From SSF14 sp046331245 (GTDB taxonomy: Bacteria; Actinomycetota; Acidimicrobiia; Acidimicrobiales; Microtrichaceae): a stretch of DNA of 64,000 bases. Of this stretch, positions 43,701-50,853 are shown piece by piece. The DNA is taken from positions 62,001 through 126,000 of the forward strand of contig JAXLRH010000002.1 in assembly GCA_046331245.1 (NCBI GenBank), given 5' to 3'. Positions within the stretch are counted from its first letter, which is position 1. The number at the start of each line of letters is the position of its first letter. Below the pieces are notes generated by a model that worked only from the letters and a program-made list of their open reading frames with translations, made no database searches and was not told the DNA's origin. The position numbers and the translations under genes are program-made.

Positions 43701-45222
43701 CTCGACATGCCGCCAGCACCTCCGCCACGGCCACCGCTCCGAGCGGGGCCGAACGGTCGATCACGACCAGCGTCGACGGGCCTCGAAGGCGATCGACGAC
43801 CTCGGTCGACGCCGCTGCGTCGACCACGACCCGGGCCGGCCACGAGCGTGCGCCCGGGCGACCGCCGGGCAGCCACTTCACCCAGTCCCAGTCGGACGCG
43901 GCTGTGGTCGATGTCACCACCAGCAGCTCCAGCTCGCTCGGTGGAACCCGGACCGCAGCCTGCAACATCACTGCCCGCGCAGCGGCGTTCACAGCCGTCC
44001 CGGGACCCACGATCGCGAGCGCTCCCACCTCTCCCAACTCGACCGAGACGGGGCACGCCGGGACGATCGCAGCGAGGTCGGCGAGCGCGTCGAGTTCCCG
44101 CTCGACATCGGCATCCCCACGCGTCGCCGATCGCTCGGTGCGCACCGACGACGGCAAAGTTGCGCTGCCGACGCGAAGGGCGATGGCTCCGATGCCGGCA
44201 TCGGTCCAGAGGCGCAGATCCCGCACGCGCACGCGCCGGCGTAGCTCGTCGGTACCGGGGTACCGAGCGACTCGCGCTGCCCGCTCGGCCTCGATCGCTT
44301 CGACCACGGCCTGCTGTGCCACGGCCGACGCCTCCGCGAACTCGCGCCGCAGGCGGCGAGCGGCGACCCGGGCCGTCCGCCGCGTCTCGACGTGCCCGGC
44401 GACGATCATGATCGGGCTCATCAGGAGGAAGGCGGCGGACATCCAGACGAAGGAGCCGCCGAGCGACCCGCCTCCCATCGAGGCGGCGGCGACCACCACG
44501 ACCGCCATCAACGCCGGGACCGCGGCCGACAACCACGGCAGGCGTTGGCGAGGCGGCGTGACCGGCGCCTCCGGGAGCTCGATCGTGACGGTGGGCACGA
44601 TCTCGGTGATCCGTGGTGGCCGGTGGAACTGCACCGTCGCACCGCCGGCCTCCACCGTCTCGGCCATCGGCGGAGGAGCGGACCACAGACGGGTGCGGGG
44701 CGACCGGCGCACCAGTTGGACGGTGACATCGCCGAACGAGAGGTCGTCGCCCTCGACCGTGGTGCCGTTCCGACTCCCCGAGTCGGCGACCGTGAACGAG
44801 CCCTCGGCGTCGAACGCGAGCACGGCGTGCCGCCGCGAGACCGACTCGTCGTCGAGCACGATCTCGTTCACGAGCTCGTCGCGCCCGACGCGGTACTCGC
44901 CAGGGCCGAGCCTCGCCGGCCAACGCCCCTGACCTCGGTCCGGGCCGATGAGCTCCCACCACGACGGCGCTGCCGCCGGTTCGTCGACGGCCGCCGCCGG
45001 CGCCACGTGGTCCCCGTGACGGAGCCCCAACGAGGCGAGCGGCGAGATGGGCGACGGGGTCGTGCCGTCGGCGAGACGCAGCGTGGTGCACGCCCCGTCC
45101 TCGGCCGATGGCAAGCGGGCCCGCAGCGCGTCGACCAGATCGCCGACGCGAGCGTCGGCACGGTGACGCACGACGAGATCGTCGGAACCGACCCGCAGCC
45201 GGACCTCGGTGGTCTCCCCCAT
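40798..45222 (-). CDS. Type VII secretion ATPase: ubiquitin-like domain, FHA domain and FtsK/SpoIIIE ATPases (EssC/EccC-like)
   Basis: 1474 aa from ATG 45222. Residues ~1-80: YukD-like ubiquitin fold (VRLRVGSDDLVVRHRADARV, ending LASLGLRHGDHV). ~100-175: FHA domain (YRVGRDE, SVSRRHAVL, GSRNGTTVEG). ~225-275: two membrane helices. ~600-850: active ATPase 1 with Walker A GTTGAGKSE and Walker B SLVIVVDEFASL. Two further ATPase modules have altered P-loops (GLFGSGAVPRT; GPGRSGRSS near 1257). It is the motor for exporting WXG100-type substrates. The FHA position resembles Firmicute EssC rather than mycobacterial EccC, while a fused ubiquitin-like domain replaces a separate YukD or EccD. Confidence 0.92.
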   Translation of the reverse strand: MGETTEVRLRVGSDDLVVRHRADARVGDLVDALRARLPSAEDGACTTLRLADGTTPSPISPLASLGLRHGDHVAPAAAVDEPAAAPSWWELIGPDRGQGRWPARLGPGEYRVGRDELVNEIVLDDESVSRRHAVLAFDAEGSFTVADSGSRNGTTVEGDDLSFGDVTVQLVRRSPRTRLWSAPPPMAETVEAGGATVQFHRPPRITEIVPTVTIELPEAPVTPPRQRLPWLSAAVPALMAVVVVAAASMGGGSLGGSFVWMSAAFLLMSPIMIVAGHVETRRTARVAARRLRREFAEASAVAQQAVVEAIEAERAARVARYPGTDELRRRVRVRDLRLWTDAGIGAIALRVGSATLPSSVRTERSATRGDADVERELDALADLAAIVPACPVSVELGEVGALAIVGPGTAVNAAARAVMLQAAVRVPPSELELLVVTSTTAASDWDWVKWLPGGRPGARSWPARVVVDAAASTEVVDRLRGPSTLVVIDRSAPLGAVAVAEVLAACRGVGAAALWLGDDVAGVPAECGAQLEVRPRVGEGSSVASGRLTIAASGSVIDGIALDVVTPPEADEWARELSPLLEVVPVGGGVSLDDEVGLAEVLFGAGLSVDDVDLVESRWRDDDGSLGAPVGRSGGGTVVVDLRTDGPHGIVAGTTGAGKSEFLQTLVVSLAASHPPSRVTFLLVDYKGGAAFGDCVDLPHTVGLVTDLDDLLVGRVLTSLAAELRRRERLVAAAGVKDLAEMERGGHPDTPPSLVIVVDEFASLVAEVPGFVDGMVDIARRGRSLGVHLLLATQRPAGVVDDHLRANANLRIALRVADAGDSTDVIGIGDAAAIPRSVPGRAVLRVGEGDVIAFRSAYGGARRPETTAGEERSCGAAPSRSGARARRTPLVEVEPFLAVRTPSAAWSAAIGPTDLQRLVATIGRAATARREPRPRRPWCEPLPAVIPFGPALETWQERRPCSGGGMLLGVADDPAAQSQYLLDVDLDACGSIGLFGSGAVPRTAVQSMVTSAIVGRSPDGVRVDVVTVAPSDFCGLASFPHVGSVIDVEDMERVRRLMEDLRVGLRRRDRRRLLVLDNVGVFVSRFDQLDGGATTDLLARLVSEGRQAGIHVVLTADRRNAVPMAVAAGIGERVVMAMASPEEYLALGVDGGGLAVGPLDDPTGQGSGRALVRGLMVQTLTLDAEGPGSVAALADVERERWPGRQATPIGVLPATVDARMLIGAEERLTCTGGLPALVGLDDATLAPAYVDLADGHLLVAGPGRSGRSSALATMAASLGPEVRRVLLSARSSRFSERSTHDAMFDLVLGGGAESLDELEHFVADAGAVESQPVVLFVDDVTDLDEPVDAALESLLVASRHRPLHVVAAAESSLARSTYGGLLVRLRRERRALLLQPDVELDGDLAGVRLPRRGQPAVVPGRGELVERGLVRRVQVAVLGGEWGTSPMGSPDALSYGDHAAVATVARHRSTGGSH
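40884..40899. repeat. 16-bp palindrome TGGGGGACGTCCCCCA inside the ATPase gene
   Basis: Perfect palindrome with the same arms (TGGGGGA/TCCCCCA) as the one at 46048-46063. It lies near the 3' end of the ATPase coding sequence, 86 bp upstream of the WXG100 start. It may be chance or an operator for the WXG100 gene. Confidence 0.5.
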
Positions 45223-45971
45223 CACGCAACGACCGCCGCGAGCACCTGCAGGTCGTCGGCGCTCACCGTGCCGCTCAGGATCGCCGCCTCGACGAGGCGC
45301 CGGCGAGCGTCGCGCCGTTCGAGGCCCGCAGCGAAGCCGGCGTGGTCGTACTCCTTCAAGCCGAAGCGGACGCGGCACTGGTCGAGGCGACGCTCGATCG
45401 CCTTTCCGCTCACGCGCCGTGTCTCGATCGACAGGCCGTTCAGACGCAACGCGATCTGCAGGTCGGTGGCCACCTCCGTACTGGACGGATCCCGCAGCTG
45501 CGGCTCGCACAGCGCGACGAGCGCCCGGAAGTAGCCGGCCGCACGGTCGAGCCGAACGGGTGCCGCCGTACCGACGTCGCCGTCGCCGTCGCCGGAGAGC
45601 GCTCCGTCCGAAGGCGGGCCGCACGCCTCGGCCTCGGATGTGAATCGCGCCGTGAACGCGTGGCAGCGCTCACCGACGTGGATCTCGACCCTCGCCGAGC
45701 GCCACGGCACTCGGAGTCGATCGCCGGGGCGAAGGTCGTCGAAGCCCGCCCGATCGAGGCTCACGACCCGGACACGCAGCCAGCGGCCGGTGTTCGCCAC
45801 GCTCCATCCGTCGTCGTCCACGTCGATGGTGCCGCAGTGCCGGTGCAGCCGCGGATCGTCGTGCACCACGAGCTCGACGTCGTCGTCGTCCACCGACCCA
45901 CCGCGCCCGAAGCGCACCCGATCGCCCGACTCCAGGCACCGGCTCCAGCCGTCTCCCGCCAACTCCAACAT
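45222..45971 (-). CDS. FHA-like domain protein of the type VII locus
   Basis: 249 aa, start ATG 45971 with GGGGAG 8 nt upstream. Residues ~1-100 are a beta-rich FHA-like domain (RVRFGRGG, DDPRLHRHCGTI), although the usual SxxH and NG residues are altered. The C-terminal half (~130-249) is helical (RAAGYFRALVALCEP, EVATDLQIALRLNGLS). Its stop and the ATPase start share one base (TGATG), so stoichiometric expression is likely. It may dock phosphorylated partners of the membrane kinase at 47261. Confidence 0.75.
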   Translation of the reverse strand: MLELAGDGWSRCLESGDRVRFGRGGSVDDDDVELVVHDDPRLHRHCGTIDVDDDGWSVANTGRWLRVRVVSLDRAGFDDLRPGDRLRVPWRSARVEIHVGERCHAFTARFTSEAEACGPPSDGALSGDGDGDVGTAAPVRLDRAAGYFRALVALCEPQLRDPSSTEVATDLQIALRLNGLSIETRRVSGKAIERRLDQCRVRFGLKEYDHAGFAAGLERRDARRRLVEAAILSGTVSADDLQVLAAVVA

Positions 45972-46047
45972 CGTTGAGCTCCCCGGCCGCAGCGCCCAGC
46001 ACGCGTCGGCCAGAGGTCACCTCACCAGTCGCCGGTCCCCTCGTGAA

Positions 46048-46063
46048 TGGGGGAATTCCCCCA
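46048..46063. promoter_or_regulatory. 16-bp palindrome TGGGGGAATTCCCCCA in the divergent type VII promoter region
   Basis: Perfect palindrome in the 128-bp region between the FHA gene (minus) and the WXG-hydrolase gene (plus). Its position suits a dimeric regulator controlling both directions. A related palindrome occurs at 40884. Confidence 0.6.
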
Positions 46064-46099
46064 CCGAATGGGCCCTCCGGCCGCCGCAGGATCTTCCTC

Positions 46100-47257
46100 A
46101 TGCGACTCGGCGCCGACACCACCCAGCTGCTCGACCTCGCGGAACAGGTGCACCGCCACGGCGACCGGTTGGACGCGATCGACCGGGAGCTCGCCACCGC
46201 GGCTCGCCACCTCACCTGGACGGGCGCCGATCGGCGGCGCTTCGACGACGAGCTCGCCACCGTCGGATCGCAGCTCCATCGAGCGGCGGTCACCTTCCGT
46301 CGAACGGCCACCGAGCTCCGAGCGCAGGCCGCTCAACAGGAACGCGCCAGCTCCGGCATCGTCGTGCCCGGCGCCCTCGGCGCCCGCATCGACGCGCTCC
46401 CCGACACCTCGGTGCTTGCCTACGACCCGGCCGGCGACGGCACGATCGTCGTCGCGATCGGCAACATCGCCCGCGCTCGCCATGTCGCCGTGCTCGTCCC
46501 GGGGGCCGGTGCCTCGCTCGACACGTTCCGACGCGAGCTGGCTCGCGCCGAGACCGTTCGCGAAGCCGCGGTCGGTCGGGATCGTCACCGCGCCGACGAC
46601 GTCGCGGTGATCGCCTGGCTCGGGTACGACGCTCCCCGCCCACTCGGCGAGCTCTCGCACCTCGGCGAGGCGCTACACGACGATCGGGCGCGACGCGGCG
46701 CACGGGACCTCCGGACGTTCGTCGCCGACCTCGACCGTCGCACCGACGGGGCCATCACGCTCGTGGGGCACTCGTACGGCTCGCTCGTCGTCGCCGCTGC
46801 AGCGCGGAGCAATCCGTCGGTCGACCGGGTGCTCCTCCTCGGGAGTCCCGGCGTCGGCGTGGACCGGGCCGCCGACCTCCGGCTCGATCCGCGCACGGAG
46901 CTGTTCGCGGCAGCGACCGTCGGCGATCCCGTGAGCCACTCGCAGTGGTTCGGCACCGACCCCACCCGACCACGGTTCGGTGCGCACGTCGTGGCCACGG
47001 GCCCCGCCCCGGGCGAGCCGCTCCCCGATCCGACACGCGCGCACTCGGCCTACTTCGACGAGGGCTCGGTCTCGCTCGACGGCATCGCCGCCGTCGTCAC
47101 CGGCGGCACGCCGCGACCGGAGCACCCGCTCCCCCTCGAAGCGGGTCTCGACGGGATGGTGCCGGTCGCCCTCCGCCCGCTCGGCTCCGCGCTCGACGCG
47201 ATCGAGGACGAGGTGCGACGCACGGTGCACGAGGTGGCGGAGGTGTTCGCGCCGTGA
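46100..47257 (+). CDS. WXG-like / alpha-beta hydrolase (DUF1023-type) fusion, candidate type VII effector
   Basis: 385 aa from ATG 46100. The N-terminal ~90 residues form a WXG100-like helical hairpin (LGADTTQLLDLAEQVHRHGD, LTWTGADRRRFDDELA). Residues ~130-350 are an alpha/beta hydrolase of the DUF1023 type, with VAVLVPGAGASLD, the nucleophile elbow GHSYGS (Ser near 223) and a C-terminal His in TRAHSAYFDEG. No signal peptide. The layout (secretion-signal hairpin plus enzyme) matches type VII effectors or cell-envelope esterases. Divergent from the FHA-ATPase-WXG100 operon. Upstream in-frame codons (start TTG) look non-coding. Confidence 0.82.
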   Translation: MRLGADTTQLLDLAEQVHRHGDRLDAIDRELATAARHLTWTGADRRRFDDELATVGSQLHRAAVTFRRTATELRAQAAQQERASSGIVVPGALGARIDALPDTSVLAYDPAGDGTIVVAIGNIARARHVAVLVPGAGASLDTFRRELARAETVREAAVGRDRHRADDVAVIAWLGYDAPRPLGELSHLGEALHDDRARRGARDLRTFVADLDRRTDGAITLVGHSYGSLVVAAAARSNPSVDRVLLLGSPGVGVDRAADLRLDPRTELFAAATVGDPVSHSQWFGTDPTRPRFGAHVVATGPAPGEPLPDPTRAHSAYFDEGSVSLDGIAAVVTGGTPRPEHPLPLEAGLDGMVPVALRPLGSALDAIEDEVRRTVHEVAEVFAP

Positions 47258-47260
47258 TCG

Positions 47261-48277
47261 TCAGCCGAGCGCGAGCAGCAGCGCCACGACCAGCGCGATC
47301 ACCACCGTCACCCCGATCAATACCGGCGCGAGCCACGTCCGAGCGGCCGGCGGGTCGGCGGCCGGAGCGGTGGCCCGAGCCGGGGCGACTGCCGATTGCG
47401 GCACCGGTGAGTGACCCGATGGAGCCGCCGGCCACCGCACCACGTCACCCGTCTCGACGGGAACCGCCGCCAAAGCGGCGGCAAACGAGGTGGCATCGGG
47501 CCAGCGCTCCGATGGGTCCTTGCGGAGCGCCCGCCCGATCGCATCGACGAACGCGTCCGGCACGTCGCTGCGCATCTCCGGCATCGGTTGGTGCAGCACC
47601 CGGTCGACGAGACCGGCCATGCCGCCCTCGCTCGACGGCGACCCGAACGGCGGCCGTCCCTCGAGCAGCGTGAACAGCGTCGAGCCGAGGGCCCACACGT
47701 CACCCGCCGGGCCGGCGTGGAGGTCACCGTTGAGGCGCTCGGGCGGCGCGTGCGGTGGCGACATCGACTCCTGCGTCGTCGTGGACGCGCCGATCGCGCC
47801 CACCGATGCGATGTCGAAGTCGGCGAGCGCGATCTCGTCGAACTCCGACAGCAGGAGGTTGGCGGGCTTCACGTCGCGGTGGACGACCCCACGAGCGTGG
47901 GCATGGTCGAGCGCCGTGGCGGCGGCGATGCCCACCGCCCTCGCCTGGGCGACCGACAACGGACCGTGTCGTTCCAGCACGGACGCCAACGACGACCGCA
48001 TCAGGCGCATCACGATGCACCCGCGACCGTCGTCGGTGTACACCGCCGCGTACACGGGCACGATGCCCGGAGCGTCGCCGAGGGCGCCGACCACGGCGCA
48101 CTCCCGTTCGAACCGGCGGCGCGCCGACTCGTCGCCGAGGTCGACCTGCAGCACCTTGATCGCCACGGCGCGTCCGAGCGGCTCCTGGAGCGCGGCGTAG
48201 ACGGTGGACGAACCACCCCGGCCGATCTCGCTCAGCTCACCGAACCCGTCGATCGACGGCGTCGACCGCCCTGACAC
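47261..48277 (-). CDS. Membrane-anchored Ser/Thr protein kinase (PknB-type) without extracellular domain
   Basis: 338 aa from GTG 48277. Kinase domain ~10-275 with glycine loop (IGRGGSSTVYA), VAIKVL lysine and HRDVKPANLLL; the metal-binding DFG is DFD (ALADFDIAS). A proline/alanine linker leads to a single C-terminal membrane helix (~310-335) and the chain ends there. Catalysis seems possible since Lys, Asp and Asn are kept. Next to FHA-bearing type VII proteins, it may phosphorylate their partners; a functional parallel to EssB (a pseudokinase) is speculative. It starts 12 bp after rsfS on the same strand. Confidence 0.88.
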   Translation of the reverse strand: MSGRSTPSIDGFGELSEIGRGGSSTVYAALQEPLGRAVAIKVLQVDLGDESARRRFERECAVVGALGDAPGIVPVYAAVYTDDGRGCIVMRLMRSSLASVLERHGPLSVAQARAVGIAAATALDHAHARGVVHRDVKPANLLLSEFDEIALADFDIASVGAIGASTTTQESMSPPHAPPERLNGDLHAGPAGDVWALGSTLFTLLEGRPPFGSPSSEGGMAGLVDRVLHQPMPEMRSDVPDAFVDAIGRALRKDPSERWPDATSFAAALAAVPVETGDVVRWPAAPSGHSPVPQSAVAPARATAPAADPPAARTWLAPVLIGVTVVIALVVALLLALG

Positions 48278-48289
48278 CTCGTCGCCCGA

Positions 48290-48694
48290 TCAGGCGGAGT
48301 CGGCGATCGCCTCGGCGTGCCACTCGACGCGAGGGGCGTCGCCGTAGAGGCGCTCGAGGCGATAGTAGGCGCGTTCCTCGTCGTTGAAGACGTGGACGAC
48401 GACGTCACCGAAGTCGACGAGCACCCACCGCTTCGTGTCGAGGCCCTCCACCGACATCGGCCGGCGGTCGAACTCGATCGCGACGTGGTCCTCGACCTCC
48501 TGGGCGATGGCGGCCACGAGGCGCGGGTTGGGCGCCGAGCAGATCACGAAGTAGTCGCAGATCCCGATGATCGGGCCCACCTCGATGACGGTGACGGCGT
48601 CGGCCTTCTTCTCGTCGGCGGCCCGGGCGATGAGCACAGCGAGGTCCCGGCTCGTCGGGCTGGGAGTGGGTGCTGGACTCATGGGATCGCTCAT
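48290..48694 (-). CDS. rsfS: Ribosomal silencing factor RsfS
   Basis: 134 aa. RsfS/Iojap fold: LAVLIARAADEKKADAVTVIEV, DYFVICSA, and DTKRWVLVDFGDVVVHVFNDEERAYYRLERLYGDAP. It binds uL14 and blocks subunit joining under nutrient stress. The ATG overlaps the LytR_C gene's stop by 4 nt. The nadD-LytR_C-rsfS order is typical of actinobacteria (there often with an LCP-type gene in between). Confidence 0.96.
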   Translation of the reverse strand: MSDPMSPAPTPSPTSRDLAVLIARAADEKKADAVTVIEVGPIIGICDYFVICSAPNPRLVAAIAQEVEDHVAIEFDRRPMSVEGLDTKRWVLVDFGDVVVHVFNDEERAYYRLERLYGDAPRVEWHAEAIADSA

Positions 48695-50016
48695 TTGGTG
48701 TAGTCGGCTCCGATCACCACGTCGATGTCGGCGGCGTCGGACATGTTCGGCGACAGCTCTGCCTTCACACCGAAGAGGGTGGCGATGCGTTGGGCGATGT
48801 CGGCGAACGAATCGCTCGAATATACGACAGAGGTGGTCGCGGCATCGAACTTGTTGGCGTTGCCGACGAGGAGCACCTCACCCCCGGCGCGGGCCACGTC
48901 GGGTGCGACGGCCTTCGCCTTGGACACGTCGGACGTGCCGTTGAGGATGCGGACGCGCGGGCGCTGCCCGGGGAAGCTGCTCACCGGGAACTGCACGACG
49001 TCGGCGAGCTTCGCGGCGATCCCCTCGGCATCGGGCTTGTAGAGGAACGAGCCGCTGAACGACTGCCGCTTCATCGGCAGCACGGTGAAGTCGATGCGGT
49101 TGGCGCCGAGCGAGCCGAAGACGGCCCCGAGGTCGACCCCGGCATCGGTGACGAGGCCGCTGCCGTCGCCCGAGCCCTTGGCCGAGGTGCCCGACGACCC
49201 TCCCGTCGTCTCGCTGCTCTCCGTGTCGCCGGGGGCCGAGGCGCCCGTCGAGCCCGTCGAGCCGGCGGAGGAGCTGGACCCTCCGCCCGTGGTGGCGGAG
49301 CCGTTGCCGCTCTCCGCCAGCGCCTTCGCGAGGGCCGAGATCACCACGCCCGCCCGGGTGGAGCGGTTCTCCGGCGCCTCGCCGGCAGCACGGATCGTGA
49401 GGAACTCGTCGAGCTCGTCGGCGTCGAGGGCGAGCGTGCCGGCCTTGAACTTCTCGGTTCGCTTGCCCTTGGACTCGACGGTGATGGGGTCGGGGTTCTT
49501 GATCGTGAGCGGCGACACGGGTTCGGCCAGCGCCGACAGCTCGTCGGGCCCGACCACGGTGGCGTCGCTCACCCCGAAACCGAGCACCTTCTCGAACTCC
49601 GAGCGCGTCGCGGCGAGGCCGTCGGACTTGTACACGTCGGCGAGGCTGGTGGCGGTGCCGTCGACGTCGACCACCAGCTCGCCCAGGCTCCAGACGACGT
49701 TGCCGCCACCGCCGCTCGTGGCGGGCACGAGCACGATGAGGGCGCTGAGGGCGTCGTCGGCGTTCGTGAGCGCCAGCAGGTGGACGGGTGTCGGGTCGAC
49801 GGCGGCGACGAACCCCGGCGCGGCCGGGTCGGTGATCACCTTGGAGGTGGCGCCGCCCTTCATCTGGCGGGCGAGCTCGTAGCCCCGGTAGCCGAGTCCC
49901 CCGAGGCCTGCGACGCAGACCACGGTGAGCACCGAGAACCAGCGGACGGCGTTGCGTCGACGCTTGTCGGCACGGGTGCGCACGAGCGCGGCCGTGTCGG
50001 TCACCGTCTCGCTCAT
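48691..50016 (-). CDS. LytR_C-domain membrane protein with degenerate LCP-like region
   Basis: 441 aa from ATG 50016. Cytoplasmic basic N-terminus, one membrane helix (~24-44), an LCP-like region (~65-190; VHLLALTNADDALSALIVLVP, FGVSDATVVG) in which the catalytic-type PRD arginine pocket is not seen, a Ser/Gly/Thr-rich linker (~245-285), then a C-terminal LytR_C domain (RVRILNGTSDV through IDVVIGADY). LCP proteins attach glycopolymers to peptidoglycan; this copy has probably kept a binding function only. It overlaps nadD by 4 nt and rsfS by 4 nt. Confidence 0.82.
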   Translation of the reverse strand: MSETVTDTAALVRTRADKRRRNAVRWFSVLTVVCVAGLGGLGYRGYELARQMKGGATSKVITDPAAPGFVAAVDPTPVHLLALTNADDALSALIVLVPATSGGGGNVVWSLGELVVDVDGTATSLADVYKSDGLAATRSEFEKVLGFGVSDATVVGPDELSALAEPVSPLTIKNPDPITVESKGKRTEKFKAGTLALDADELDEFLTIRAAGEAPENRSTRAGVVISALAKALAESGNGSATTGGGSSSSAGSTGSTGASAPGDTESSETTGGSSGTSAKGSGDGSGLVTDAGVDLGAVFGSLGANRIDFTVLPMKRQSFSGSFLYKPDAEGIAAKLADVVQFPVSSFPGQRPRVRILNGTSDVSKAKAVAPDVARAGGEVLLVGNANKFDAATTSVVYSSDSFADIAQRIATLFGVKAELSPNMSDAADIDVVIGADYTK

Positions 50017-50606
50017 CGGCGCACACCATAGAGGCCGCGCTCGACGATCACGGACCGCACCCCCTCGGTGACGAGGAAGTCGATGGGCGCCCCCCGGCCG
50101 CACCGGTCGCGGATGTCGGTGCTGGAGATCTCGATGAGGGGTGTGTCGACGGGGGTCACGTTCCAGGGCCTGGCCGGCCGTGCGACCGGGGCGCCTGGCC
50201 GGCGCACCTCGACCACGTCGACGAGCCCGGCGAGATCGGTGGCCCGGTGCCAGCTGTCGAGGCCTGCGACCGCGTCGGTGCCGAGCACGAGGGACAGCTC
50301 GACGTCGGGGTCGGCGGCGGCGAGGGCCTCGATCGTGTCGATCGTGTACGTGGCGCCGCCGCGACGCAGCTCGGTGTCGTCCGCCACGAGACCGTCGTGC
50401 CCGGTCACCGCAGCCTCGACCATCTCGAGACGGACGGCGCCGTCGGTGATCATCCGCTGACCGCGCTTCTGCCACGGGTCGTGGTTCACCATGAGCAGCA
50501 CTCGGTCGAACCCGCACCGGTGGCGCACCTCGCTCGCGACGATCAGGTGCCCGAGATGCGGCGGATCGAACGTCCCGCCGAACACTGCAACCCGTTGTCG
50601 TGGCAT
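50013..50606 (-). CDS. nadD: Nicotinate-nucleotide adenylyltransferase NadD
   Basis: 197 aa from ATG 50606. Nucleotidyltransferase with GGTFDPPHLGHL, LGTDAVAGLDSW and ISSTDIRDR. It forms deamido-NAD from nicotinate mononucleotide and ATP. The start at 50606 is preferred over 50630 because a TACGAT hexamer lies exactly 6 nt upstream and the family begins a few residues before GGTFDP. First gene of the nadD-LytR_C-rsfS (-kinase) operon. Confidence 0.95.
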   Translation of the reverse strand: MPRQRVAVFGGTFDPPHLGHLIVASEVRHRCGFDRVLLMVNHDPWQKRGQRMITDGAVRLEMVEAAVTGHDGLVADDTELRRGGATYTIDTIEALAAADPDVELSLVLGTDAVAGLDSWHRATDLAGLVDVVEVRRPGAPVARPARPWNVTPVDTPLIEISSTDIRDRCGRGAPIDFLVTEGVRSVIVERGLYGVRR

Positions 50607-50612
50607 CGGGGA

Positions 50613-50618
50613 ATCGTA
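50613..50618 (-). promoter_or_regulatory. Putative -10 (TACGAT), leaderless start of nadD
   Basis: Minus-strand TACGAT ends 6 nt before ATG 50606, deciding between two in-frame starts. Confidence 0.55.
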
Positions 50619-50710
50619 GGGCTGCGCCATGGCGCGGCCGGGCGCGACGACGTCTCAGCGCCCGAGAAAAAAGTCGGTCGGGATGCGAAACATCGCTCAA
50701 CCCCCGCGAC

Positions 50711-50730
50711 GAGGTGCCGATAGGTACCTC
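50711..50730 (+). promoter_or_regulatory. Short hairpin in the sigma-factor upstream region
   Basis: GAGGTGCC-GATA-GGTACCTC, an 8-bp stem with one G-U and a GNRA-type loop. It sits in a 223-bp upstream region that also contains CGAGAAAAAAG twice (50663-50673 and 50816-50826). A structured leader is possible; no known riboswitch is recognised. Confidence 0.4.
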
Positions 50731-50853
50731 AGCGAGCCGCTCCCAGCGTGCGGGCCTCGAAATCAAGCGTAGGGGCGAGTCGGGTGATTTCCACCCTCCC
50801 GTCCGAAAAATCCGCCGAGAAAAAAGGCAAGCGCGAAGGCGCAGGGTGATGAC

